Source: Clostridia bacterium (GTDB lineage Bacteria > Bacillota > Clostridia > Oscillospirales > Acutalibacteraceae). From it: 10,724 bases of DNA. Shown here piece after piece: positions 1-5,809 of this stretch (its first letter is position 1; the number at the start of each line of letters is the position of its first letter). The stretch is from contig JAFNZJ010000043.1 in NCBI GenBank assembly GCA_017382915.1, positions 1 through 10,724 of the forward strand, written 5' to 3'. The translations under genes were made by a program, and so were the position numbers. The notes under the pieces were generated by a model. It was not told the origin of the DNA. It searched no databases and saw nothing but the letters and a program-made list of their open reading frames with translations.

Positions 1-132
1 CACGAAACGACACATTTATGTGTGACGGGTAATAGTTGCGTGGCTGGCAGGCCAATACGCAAACGCACTTGTGCGTAGCCAGTAACATTAGGGCTATGCC
101 CGAAAATGAAAAACCACCCGCTATGCGGGTGG
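1..132 (+). other. Run of hairpins, possible right end of an IS200/IS605-type element
   Basis: No long reading frame runs through this stretch. It holds consecutive inverted repeats: 10-15 with 18-23; an outer stem 41-45 with 77-81 enclosing 63-68 with 71-76; 91-94 with 98-101; and 114-121 with 125-132. The last two stems both have the loop TAT. Such a dense, GC-richer series of stems directly upstream of an AT-rich promoter region suggests a structured RNA or the end of an IS200/IS605-type element, whose transposase recognises subterminal hairpins. The resemblance to such ends is from memory, not from a search. The element body, if any, lies outside the window. Confidence 0.35.
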
Positions 133-140
133 ATATTTAT
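114..140. terminator. Hairpin upstream of spoIVA, possible bidirectional terminator
   Basis: A perfect 8-bp stem (114-121 with 125-132) has a 3-nt loop. It is followed by an AT-rich run on the plus strand and preceded by an A-run at 109-113, which reads as a T-run on the minus strand. It could end transcription of whatever lies to the left, or be the terminal hairpin of a mobile element. It separates the upstream stretch from the spoIVA promoter region. Confidence 0.45.
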
Positions 141-149
141 TAAAACTTT

Positions 150-178
150 GCATAACTTAAAAATATTCTGCATATTTT
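150..178 (+). promoter_or_regulatory. Candidate sigma-E promoter for spoIVA
   Basis: spoIVA is a mother-cell sporulation gene under sigma-E in Bacillus subtilis. GCATAAC at 150-156 and CATATTTT at 171-178, separated by 14 bp, loosely resemble the sigma-E -35 (ATA core) and -10 (CATA...T) elements. No convincing sigma-A promoter is seen here. The match is weak and rests partly on the expected regulation. Confidence 0.3.
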
Positions 179-210
179 GTACAAAGAGCGACGATATGGA
201 GGATATTATC

Positions 211-1689
211 ATGACAAATACAAGCATTTATAAAGATATTGCCCTTAGAACAGATGGCTCTATTTTTTTAGGGGTGGTAAGCCCCGTTAGAACAGGTAAA
301 TCAACCTTTATTAAAAGATTTATGGATTGCTTGGTACTGCCCAATATTACGGGTGAATTTCAGCGTGAGCGCGCCAATGATGAAATGCCGCAGGCATCAT
401 CGGGTCGAACCATAATGACCACCGAGCCCAAGTTTATACCCGAAACTGCCGCCAGGCTAAATATGGGGGATGGGGTAGAGTGTAATGTGCGCCTCATTGA
501 TTGCGTAGGTTATATTGTGCCAAGCTCATTAGGATATATTGAGGGTGACCAACCCCGTATGGTTAAAACCCCTTGGTATGAGGAGGATATACCCTTTAAT
601 ATGGCGGCCGAAATAGGCACCAAAAAGGTTATAACCGAACATTCAACCATTGGCTTGGTGGTTACTACCGATGGCAGTATAAGTGACATCCCGCGTGAAG
701 AGTATGCCGAGGCGGAGGAGCGAGTTATAAATGAGCTTAAGGCCATAAATAAGCCCTTTGTTGTGTTGCTTAACTGCATTTACCCATCATCTGAAGCAGC
801 GGTGGCATTGGCCAATGAGCTTAGCGAAAAATATATGGTGCCGGTTATCCCCGTAAACTGTCTGGAACTGGATGAGGATGCCATTACCGATATTTTGGCA
901 AGAGTTTTATTTGAATTCCCCGTAAAGCAAATTTATATTGAACTGCCCGACTGGGTATGCTCACTTAATAATACACATCCCCTTAAAACCGCCTTTATAA
1001 GCCTTGTCCAAAGTTCTGCCGAGGGCATAACCCATATTCGTGAGATTAAAAACCTAAAGCAGGCAATATCTGATTTTGATGACGCCAAGGTCTGTGAAAT
1101 TAAAAAGATTGAGCTTGGTAGTGGCTCTGCCGAGCTTTGCTGTGAACTGCGCCGTGAAATATTCTTTGATGTTATATCAAACAGTATTGGCACCACAATT
1201 AAAAATGACCGCGAGCTTATGTCAGCGCTTTGCGATTTAAGTGATATTAAGGCAAAATATATGCGTATTAAGGATGCACTTGATGAGGTGGAGGCTACCG
1301 GCTACGGCATAGTTATGCCCCAGGTGGAGGAGCTTACCTTAGAGGAGCCTGAAATAATGCGACAGGGCGGTCGTTACGGCGTAAGACTGCGCGCTTCGGC
1401 ACCGTCGCTGCATATTATGAAGGCCGATATTACCACCGAGGTTTCACCAATAGTTGGCAGTGAAAAGCAGTCAGAAGACCTTGTTATGTATCTGCTTAAG
1501 GAGTTTGAAGAAAACCCATCACAAATATGGGGTTCAAACATATTTGGCAAAAGCCTGCATGAGCTTGTTAATGAAGGTCTTCATACCAAGCTTGCCCGTA
1601 TGCCACAGGATGCCAGACTGCGTATGCAGGAAACCATTGAGCGGGTTATTAATGAAGGCTGCAGCGGCCTAATTTGCATAATTTTATAA
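211..1689 (+). CDS. spoIVA: Stage IV sporulation protein A (SpoIVA), coat morphogenetic ATPase
   Basis: SpoIVA hydrolyses ATP to polymerise on the outer forespore membrane. It forms the basement layer of the spore coat and is needed for cortex formation. The chosen start gives 492 residues, the same length as I recall for the B. subtilis protein. A P-loop ends in RTGKST, with the Walker A lysine at residue 30. Two threonines fall at 70-71 (IMTTEPKF) and an aspartate at 97 (RLIDCVGY), matching the sensor threonines and Walker B aspartate of B. subtilis SpoIVA. The C-terminus EGCSGLICIIL fits the conserved tail that inserts into the forespore surface. GGAGG at 198-202 lies 8 nt before this ATG. 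The frame stays open upstream to an ATG at 106, but those codons cross the hairpin at 114-132 and the likely promoter and lack SpoIVA similarity. The gene is intact and monocistronic. Confidence 0.98.
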   Translation: MTNTSIYKDIALRTDGSIFLGVVSPVRTGKSTFIKRFMDCLVLPNITGEFQRERANDEMPQASSGRTIMTTEPKFIPETAARLNMGDGVECNVRLIDCVGYIVPSSLGYIEGDQPRMVKTPWYEEDIPFNMAAEIGTKKVITEHSTIGLVVTTDGSISDIPREEYAEAEERVINELKAINKPFVVLLNCIYPSSEAAVALANELSEKYMVPVIPVNCLELDEDAITDILARVLFEFPVKQIYIELPDWVCSLNNTHPLKTAFISLVQSSAEGITHIREIKNLKQAISDFDDAKVCEIKKIELGSGSAELCCELRREIFFDVISNSIGTTIKNDRELMSALCDLSDIKAKYMRIKDALDEVEATGYGIVMPQVEELTLEEPEIMRQGGRYGVRLRASAPSLHIMKADITTEVSPIVGSEKQSEDLVMYLLKEFEENPSQIWGSNIFGKSLHELVNEGLHTKLARMPQDARLRMQETIERVINEGCSGLICIIL

Positions 1690-1696
1690 AACAAAA

Positions 1697-1732
1697 AACC
1701 GAACTTCATTTTAGAAGTTCGGTTTTGTTTTT
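1697..1732 (+). terminator. Intrinsic terminator of spoIVA
   Basis: An 11-bp perfect stem (1697-1707 with 1714-1724) has a 6-nt loop and is followed by a T-rich run. It begins 8 nt after the spoIVA stop codon. The flanking A-run makes it plausible on the minus strand too. The repeat array begins directly after it. Confidence 0.9.
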
Positions 1733-2153
1733 GAATTGGATTAAACGCCACGCGTAAAGAAAACTAATCTGAAAAATAAAACCTATCCGTCGGGTGAAAG
1801 TTTACACACCGTTGGATAGGTTTATTTCACGAAATTGGATTAAACGCCACGCGTAATAAAAAACCTATCTAAAAATAAAACCTATCCGTCGGGTGAGAGT
1901 TTACACACCGTTGGATGGGTTTATTTCACGAAATTGGATTAAACGCCACGCGTAAAGAAAAACTAATCTAAAAAATAAAACCTATCCGTCGGGTGAAAGT
2001 TTACACACCGTTGGATAGGTTTATTTCACGAAATTGGATTAAACGCCACGTGTAATAAAAAACTTATCTAAAAAATAAAACCTATCCGTCGGGTGAGAGT
2101 TTACACACCATGGGATAGGTTTGTTTCACGAAATTGGATTAAACGCCACGCGT
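1733..2153. repeat. Tandem array of ~99-bp units, each with a long hairpin
   Basis: Four complete units lie at 1733-1830 (98 bp), 1831-1929 (99), 1930-2029 (100) and 2030-2129 (100), then a truncated fifth at 2130-2153. Each opens with GAAATTGGATTAAACGCCAC (GAATT in the first) and an MluI-like ACGCGT (ATGTGT-type variant in unit 4), then an AT-rich part, then a hairpin whose arms AAACCTATCC and GGATAGGTTT form the core of a roughly 14-bp stem. Units 1 and 3 share GTGAAAG and AAAGAAAA; units 2 and 4 share GTGAGAG and AATAAAAAA. The array therefore looks like a duplicated two-unit block. It fills the space between the convergent spoIVA and rpsR, and no gene is visible in it. On the minus strand each hairpin is followed by a T-rich run, so the units look like repeated terminators. 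Confidence 0.95.
2073..2126 (-). terminator. Array hairpin acting as probable terminator of the rpsF-ssb-rpsR operon
   Basis: This is the hairpin of array unit 4, the first one met by transcripts leaving rpsR. Arms near 2078-2087 and 2114-2123 pair, and on the minus strand the stem is followed by a TTTTATTTTTT-type run. Equivalent hairpins follow at about 1973-2026, 1873-1926 and 1774-1827, giving four terminator-like structures in series. In unit 4 the inner part of the right arm is changed (CATGG instead of CGTTGG), which weakens the upper stem but leaves the lower stem intact. Confidence 0.65.
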
Positions 2154-2393
2154 TTAGTCAGCTACATAAGGTAACAAAGCAACCTGACGTGCCCTTTTAA
2201 TAGCAGTAGTCAAAGCTCTTTGGTGTTTAGCACAGGTTCCGGTTACGCGGCGGGGAAGAATCTTTGCTCTTTCCGACACGAACTTACGAAGGCGTGCTAC
2301 ATCCTTATAATCAATAAACTCAACACGGTCAACGCAGAAGTGACAAACCTTTTTACGGCCTTTTCTGCGTGCTGGTCTTTCGTTCTTTTCCAT
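2154..2393 (-). CDS. rpsR: 30S ribosomal protein S18
   Basis: S18 is a small-subunit protein that forms a heterodimer with S6 on the platform near 16S rRNA helix 22. The sequence carries the S18 core (YKDVARLRKFVSERAKILPRRVTGTCAKHQRALTTAIKRAR) and ends in VALLPYVAD. It retains cysteines of a zinc-ribbon-like pattern: CHFC near the N-terminus and CAKH in the RNA-binding part. The start is uncertain. An ATG at 2403-2405 would add four residues (MNSA), but the only Shine-Dalgarno (AAAGGA, ending at 2406) would then touch the start codon. From the ATG at 2391-2393 the spacer is 12 nt, long but workable, so I prefer 79 residues. It is the last gene of the operon, 68 nt after ssb on this start. The repeat array begins immediately after its stop codon. 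Confidence 0.96.
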   Translation of the reverse strand: MEKNERPARRKGRKKVCHFCVDRVEFIDYKDVARLRKFVSERAKILPRRVTGTCAKHQRALTTAIKRARQVALLPYVAD

Positions 2394-2461
2394 TGCAGAA
2401 TTCATTCCTTTCTGAATAATAGGTAGGGTCGATAGGGGAATAGCCTTAATTTAAAATTAAA

Positions 2462-2890
2462 TTAAAAAGGCAAATCCTCGTCAACATCATTTACGGTAGT
2501 AAAATCGCCTTCGCTAGCGTTTGAAAAACTAGCAGGGGCTGCAGCGGTTGCTGCAGGGGCATCACCATCACGCCTTGCAAATTCAGCAAACTGAACATTG
2601 TTTGCAACTACCTCAAAAGCGGTACGGTTGTTGCCGTCTTTATCCTGATACCTTCTGGTTTGGATAGAGCCCTCAATGGCAATCATTTGACCTTTTTTAA
2701 AGTATTTAGAGACAAACTCGGCACTGCTGCGCCAAGTAACGATGTTGATAAAGTCAGCCTGACGCTCCTCTCCGGCCTTGTAACGGCGGTCAACAGCTAT
2801 TGAAAAGCTGCATACACTGGTGCCGTTGGTGGTGGTTTTTAGTTCAGGGTCAGCGGTAAGTCTACCGGTTAAAACAACAACGTTAAGCAT
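2462..2890 (-). CDS. ssb: Single-stranded DNA-binding protein
   Basis: SSB binds single-stranded DNA as a tetramer and recruits replication and repair proteins through its acidic tail. The 142-residue product has the OB fold over about residues 1-105, from MLNVVVLTGRLTADPEL through DFINIVTWR and KKGQMIAIEGSIQTRRYQD. A short alanine- and serine-rich linker follows, and the protein ends in DEDLPF, the typical C-terminal interaction tip. The Shine-Dalgarno AAGGAGG (2906-2900) overlaps the stop codon of rpsF and lies 9 nt before the ATG, so translation of the two genes is probably coupled. The order rpsF-ssb-rpsR is standard in Firmicutes and ties this SSB to the essential replication paralogue rather than to a mobile element. 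Confidence 0.97.
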   Translation of the reverse strand: MLNVVVLTGRLTADPELKTTTNGTSVCSFSIAVDRRYKAGEERQADFINIVTWRSSAEFVSKYFKKGQMIAIEGSIQTRRYQDKDGNNRTAFEVVANNVQFAEFARRDGDAPAATAAAPASFSNASEGDFTTVNDVDEDLPF

Positions 2891-2904
2891 TTATTGCTTC
2901 CTCC

Positions 2905-3189
2905 TTACTTTCTAACGGTCATTACGCGAAGAACGCCTTCGGTAATCTTTGCTACACGCTCAAGCTCAGCGGGGAACTCAGGAGCGGATTCAAAGGTGTA
3001 AAGTGCGTAGTAGCCTTCGGGTTCATCATCAATAAGATAAGCCAAACGGCGCTTACCCCATTCGTCAACACCTTCAACCGTACCGTTAGCCTCAATCAAA
3101 GCCTTGAACTTTTCTACCATTGCTGCAATGGCGGCTTCGTCCTTATCTTTAACAGAATAAATAAGAACGGCTTCGTACTTGTTAGTCAT
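2905..3189 (-). CDS. rpsF: 30S ribosomal protein S6
   Basis: S6 is a platform protein of the 30S subunit that binds rRNA together with S18. The 94-residue product begins MTNKYEAVLIYSVKDKDEAA and carries the family features VDEWGKRRLAYLIDDEPEGYYALYTFES and a C-terminal RVAKITEGVLRVMTVRK. Length is normal for the family (about 95). The frame is open 35 codons further upstream, but those codons run through the promoter and leader. The chosen ATG has an excellent AGGAGG (3203-3198) at 8 nt spacing. It heads the rpsF-ssb-rpsR operon, with 14 nt between its stop and the ssb start. Confidence 0.97.
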   Translation of the reverse strand: MTNKYEAVLIYSVKDKDEAAIAAMVEKFKALIEANGTVEGVDEWGKRRLAYLIDDEPEGYYALYTFESAPEFPAELERVAKITEGVLRVMTVRK

Positions 3190-3239
3190 TTGTTGCACCT
3201 CCTTTTGGACTAATGGCTCTGCCTTTTGGCAGGGCAAGG

Positions 3240-3260
3240 AGCTATTTTTTCTCAATAGCC
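3240..3260 (-). promoter_or_regulatory. Hairpin at the 5' end of the rpsF transcript
   Basis: On the minus strand GGCTATT (3260-3254) pairs with AATAGCT (3246-3240), seven pairs with one G-U, around a 7-nt loop. The predicted start of transcription falls at about 3259-3260, so the mRNA would begin with this stem. A second, 5-bp stem (3219-3223 with 3228-3232, loop of four) follows before the ribosome binding site. I do not see the CCG bulge of the published S6:S18-binding leader motif. Confidence 0.45.
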
Positions 3261-3265
3261 TTGTT

Positions 3266-3294
3266 ATTATAGCAGTATTACACCAAAAAGTCAA
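3266..3294 (-). promoter_or_regulatory. Sigma-A promoter of the rpsF-ssb-rpsR operon
   Basis: On the minus strand TTGACT (3294-3289) and TATAAT (3271-3266) are separated by 17 bp. TGC precedes the -10, giving an extended -10 element. The leader to the rpsF start would be about 70 nt. This is a strong, near-consensus vegetative promoter. Confidence 0.88.
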
Positions 3295-3424
3295 GCAAAA
3301 TTTAACCTATACAACCGTTATAAAACTAATATTTATAACATATACTGTCAGTAAAGCAGAAAGTGGACCTGTTTATATGCAAAAATGCACAAAATCTCGC
3401 TAAAAAATTGAACATAAAAAACTC

Positions 3425-3453
3425 TTGACAAAAGGGGTACTAATTATTATAAT
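3425..3453 (+). promoter_or_regulatory. Consensus sigma-A promoter for greA
   Basis: Perfect TTGACA (3425-3430) and perfect TATAAT (3448-3453) with a 17-bp spacer. The predicted start is near 3460, leaving a leader of about 76 nt to the greA start. It also probably supplies lysS by read-through, since no promoter is seen between the two genes. Confidence 0.9.
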
Positions 3454-3477
3454 AGTTGTTGTATTATGTTCAGGTTG

Positions 3478-3510
3478 AGAGTCGGAGGCTTCCGGCTTTC
3501 TGTTTTGTTT
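3478..3510 (+). terminator. Terminator-like hairpin in the greA leader
   Basis: AGAGTCGGA (3478-3486) pairs with TCCGGCTTT (3491-3499), nine pairs including two G-U, around a GGCT loop. A T-rich run (CTGTTTTGTTT) follows to 3510. It sits between the promoter and greA, so it can act only on the leader transcript. TGTTCA (3467-3472) can also pair with TGAACA (3510-3515) and would enclose it. Confidence 0.5.
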
Positions 3511-3536
3511 GAACAAATTGAAAGGATTTTTTTGTT

Positions 3537-4010
3537 ATGGCTAAAGTTTACAAGTTTACCGAGGAAGGCCTCAAAAAACTTCAAGATGAGTTGGAAAACC
3601 TTAAAACCAACGGCAGAAAGGATATTGCAGAGCGTATTAAAATAGCACGCGGTTATGGTGACCTTTCTGAAAACAGTGAGTACGATGATGCTAAAAATGA
3701 ACAGGCAAAAATTGAAGCCCGCATTATTGAGCTTGAGTCAATGCTTAAAAACTATGAAATCATTTCTGATGATATTGCCTTTGATAAAGTTTCGGTAGGC
3801 GTTAAGGTTACCGTTAAAGATTTATCGTTAAAAGAAGAATTTACTTATTCAATTGTAGGCTCTGCTGAAGCGGACCCCTTAAATGATAAAATTTCAGATG
3901 AATCGCCCGTGGGCAAGGCTTTGCTTGGCCACGCTGTTAAGGATAAGGTTGAAATTGACCTTGGCGGCGAAAAAATTGCTTATAAAATTGTAAGCATTGA
4001 AAAGCAGTAA
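3537..4010 (+). CDS. greA: Transcription elongation factor GreA
   Basis: GreA enters the secondary channel of RNA polymerase and stimulates cleavage of backtracked RNA. The 157-residue protein has the two expected parts. The N-terminal antiparallel coiled coil covers about residues 1-75, with the acidic tip at GDLSENSEYDDAKNEQ; D42 and E45 correspond to the tip residues that hold the catalytic metal. The C-terminal FKBP-like domain covers about 80-157, with ESPVGKALLGHAVKD. AAAGGA (3521-3526) lies 10 nt before the ATG. It is followed by a terminator and then lysS, a common Firmicutes pairing. Expression may be controlled in its own leader, where a terminator-like hairpin precedes the gene. 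Confidence 0.97.
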   Translation: MAKVYKFTEEGLKKLQDELENLKTNGRKDIAERIKIARGYGDLSENSEYDDAKNEQAKIEARIIELESMLKNYEIISDDIAFDKVSVGVKVTVKDLSLKEEFTYSIVGSAEADPLNDKISDESPVGKALLGHAVKDKVEIDLGGEKIAYKIVSIEKQ

Positions 4011-4016
4011 TTTCTT

Positions 4017-4044
4017 CGGGCAGGCGTTTTTCCTGCCCGTTTTT
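4017..4044 (+). terminator. Intrinsic terminator between greA and lysS
   Basis: CGGGCAGG (4017-4024) pairs perfectly with CCTGCCCG (4032-4039) around a 7-nt loop, and a run of five T follows. It starts 6 nt after the greA stop and ends 20 nt before the lysS start. No promoter fits in the remaining gap, so lysS presumably depends on partial read-through. Confidence 0.85.
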
Positions 4045-4064
4045 ATTGAAAGGAAGTTAAAACT

Positions 4065-5573
4065 ATGTCAGAACAGGTGCAAAATCCCGCTGAGGAAATG
4101 ACTACCGAGCAGTTAAGTGAAATTTTACAGGTTAGGCGCGATAAGCTATCTGACCTTAAAGCCGCAGGTAAAGACCCTTATCAAATCACCAAATATGACG
4201 TTGATAATGATTCTGCCAATATTAAAGCCAATTTTGATGAACTTGCTGAAAAAACCGTAAGCATTGCAGGTCGTATGGTTGGCCGCCGTATTATGGGTAA
4301 GGCAAGCTTTTGCAATATTCAAGACAGCACCGGTAATATTCAGGTTTATGTTCGCCGTGATGATGTTGGCGAAGAAGAATATGCCGCATTTAAAAAGTAT
4401 GACATTGGTGATATTATAGGCTTTGAAGGCTTTGTATTTAAAACCAAGACCGAAGAAATTTCGGTTCACGCTACCGGCTTAAAGCTTCTTAGCAAATCAC
4501 TTTTACCATTACCCGAAAAATTCCACGGTCTTACCAATAATGACCTTCGCTTCCGTCAGCGTTATGTTGACCTTATCGTTAATGAGGGTGTTAAACGCAA
4601 CTTTATTATTCGTTCACAGTTTATAAAGTTTATGCGTAAATACCTTGATGATATGAAGTATATTGAGGTTGAAACCCCTGTTCTTAATACCATTGTTGGT
4701 GGTGCCGCAGCCATACCCTTTGTAACCCACCATAATACCCTTAATATCCCTATGTATATGCGTATAGCAACCGAACTTCCTTTAAAGCGCCTTATCGTAG
4801 GTGGTATGGACCGCGTTTATGAAATTGGCCGTATCTTCCGTAATGAGGGTATGGACCCCAAGCACAACCCCGAATTTACCACCGTTGAGCTTTATCAGGC
4901 CTATGCCGATTTCCACGATATGATGGATATTGCTGAGGGCATTATTGCAGGCGCCGCTAAAGAGATTTTAGGCACCTATGAGGTTGAGTGGCTTGGTGAA
5001 AAAATTGACCTTACCCCCGGCTGGCGCAGACTTACCATGGTTGACGCCGTTAAGGAGTATGTAGGTATTGATTTTGGCGCAATTACCGATGATGCTGAAG
5101 CAGTAGCCGCAGCAGAAAAAATCGGTGTTGAGCTTGCTGAAACTGCTGATAAAACCTGGGGTAACGCACTTTATGCCTGCTTTGACCAAAGGGTTGAGGA
5201 AAAGTTAATTCAGCCCACATTTATTACAATGTACCCTGTTGAGGTTTCACCCTTAACCAAGGCATCACCCGAAGACCCAAGACTTACCGAGCGCTTTGAG
5301 CTTTTTGTATGCCATAGTGAGCTTGCTAACGCATATTCAGAACTTAATGACCCTATTGTTCAGCGTGAGCGTTTTATGAAGCAGTTAGAGCTTCGTGAGC
5401 GCGGCGATGATGAGGCCGAGATGCTGGATGAAGATTTCTTAACCGCTATGGAGTACGGTATGCCCCCAACAGGTGGTATGGGTATTGGTATTGATAGGGC
5501 AGTTATGCTTCTTACAAATTCCGATAGCATCCGCGAGGTTATCTTGTTCCCCACAATGAAACCGTTGGACTAA
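4065..5573 (+). CDS. lysS: Lysyl-tRNA synthetase, class II
   Basis: LysS charges tRNA-Lys with lysine in the cytoplasm. The 502-residue product has the N-terminal OB-fold anticodon-binding domain at about 55-150 (VSIAGRMVGRRIMGKASFCNIQD) and the class II catalytic core after it. Motif 1 lies around 195-210 (KYIEVETPVLNTI). Motif 2 is FRNEGMDPKHNPEFTTVE at 258-275. Motif 3 is GGMGIGIDRAVMLL at about 470-483. A Shine-Dalgarno AGGAAG lies ahead of the ATG at suitable spacing. The gene is complete and ends FPTMKPLD, as is usual for the family. Its last codons are repeated twice downstream, at 6478-6501 and 7530-7553. I infer that its 3' end is an attachment site and that the present final codons may have been supplied by an integrated element. 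Confidence 0.98.
   Translation: MSEQVQNPAEEMTTEQLSEILQVRRDKLSDLKAAGKDPYQITKYDVDNDSANIKANFDELAEKTVSIAGRMVGRRIMGKASFCNIQDSTGNIQVYVRRDDVGEEEYAAFKKYDIGDIIGFEGFVFKTKTEEISVHATGLKLLSKSLLPLPEKFHGLTNNDLRFRQRYVDLIVNEGVKRNFIIRSQFIKFMRKYLDDMKYIEVETPVLNTIVGGAAAIPFVTHHNTLNIPMYMRIATELPLKRLIVGGMDRVYEIGRIFRNEGMDPKHNPEFTTVELYQAYADFHDMMDIAEGIIAGAAKEILGTYEVEWLGEKIDLTPGWRRLTMVDAVKEYVGIDFGAITDDAEAVAAAEKIGVELAETADKTWGNALYACFDQRVEEKLIQPTFITMYPVEVSPLTKASPEDPRLTERFELFVCHSELANAYSELNDPIVQRERFMKQLELRERGDDEAEMLDEDFLTAMEYGMPPTGGMGIGIDRAVMLLTNSDSIREVILFPTMKPLD
5548..5573 (+). repeat. lysS 3'-end direct repeat, copy A (inferred left attachment site)
   Basis: This is the true end of lysS. Its 26 bp match 7528-7553 at 24 positions, including the first 13 in a row. 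The eight codons from 5550 encode PTMKPLD-stop, as do the copies at 6478-6501 and 7530-7553. The differences are synonymous: Lys AAA, Pro CCG, Leu TTG and Asp GAC here. The invariant core is ACAATGAARCC. Confidence 0.85.
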
Positions 5574-5576
5574 ATA

Positions 5577-5610
5577 ACAAATTATAAGAACTTATAAGAA
5601 GATATCAGAA
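5577..5610 (+). repeat. 34-bp direct repeat, left copy
   Basis: It matches 6357-6390 at 31 of 34 positions. Inside it TTATAAGAA occurs twice at 10-bp spacing (5582-5590, 5592-5600), a helical-turn periodicity typical of protein-binding repeats. The minus-strand motif GGTAAGAAGA follows at 5630-5621, and TTACCACAGGTTTA at 5627-5640 recurs nearly intact at 6341-6353. These may be recombinase arm sites. Confidence 0.7.
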
Positions 5611-5671
5611 CTTATCCGTTTCTTCTTACCACAGGTTTACAATGATTTCTTATGATTTCAAATTTAAAATA

Positions 5672-5709
5672 AAATGATGTTGCTCGGTTTTAGAGCAACA
5701 TCATTTTTT
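5672..5709 (+). terminator. Strong intrinsic terminator downstream of lysS
   Basis: A perfect 14-bp stem (5672-5685 with 5693-5706) with a 7-nt loop runs directly into a T-run, and an A-run on the left makes it potentially bidirectional. It lies 98 nt after the lysS stop, inside the inferred inserted segment. It probably terminates lysS now in place of the displaced terminator at 7563-7596. Confidence 0.92.
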
Positions 5710-5749
5710 ATATAAGCTACTTATTATTTCTTATGTTTTCTGTTCAAAA

Positions 5750-5778
5750 TTGACAATCATAGAACACTATGCTATAAT
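5750..5778 (+). promoter_or_regulatory. Consensus extended -10 sigma-A promoter for the 5810 gene
   Basis: Perfect TTGACA (5750-5755) and perfect TATAAT (5773-5778) are 17 bp apart, with TGC directly before the -10. The transcript would start near 5785, about 25 nt ahead of the gene. The promoter follows the terminator at 5672-5709, so this gene is an independent unit. Confidence 0.9.
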
Positions 5779-5809
5779 ATGCTACACTGAAAATTAGGAG
5801 TGAAAACAA

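Noticed and set aside
106..210. N-terminal extension of 35 codons for spoIVA from the ATG at 106
   Set aside because: The codons cross the hairpin at 114-132 and the probable promoter, show no SpoIVA similarity, and a well-placed GGAGG serves the ATG at 211, giving the family's usual 492 residues.
1733..2153. CRISPR array
   Set aside because: Units are about 99 bp and similar throughout, with no short repeats separated by unique spacers, and no cas genes are present.
2220..2426. Plus-strand reading frame opposite rpsR
   Set aside because: It is the antisense of a clear ribosomal protein gene, has no ribosome binding site of note and no recognisable content.
3190..3294. Upstream 35-codon extension of rpsF
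   Set aside because: It covers the promoter, leader hairpins and Shine-Dalgarno of rpsF; S6 proteins start at MTNKYEAV-like sequences.
4011..4064. T-box leader for lysS
   Set aside because: Only 54 nt lie between greA and lysS and they hold a plain terminator; there is no room for specifier and antiterminator elements.
4146..4469. Minus-strand reading frame opposite lysS
   Set aside because: The lysS anticodon-binding domain is clear on the plus strand; the antisense frame is low-complexity and has no start signals.
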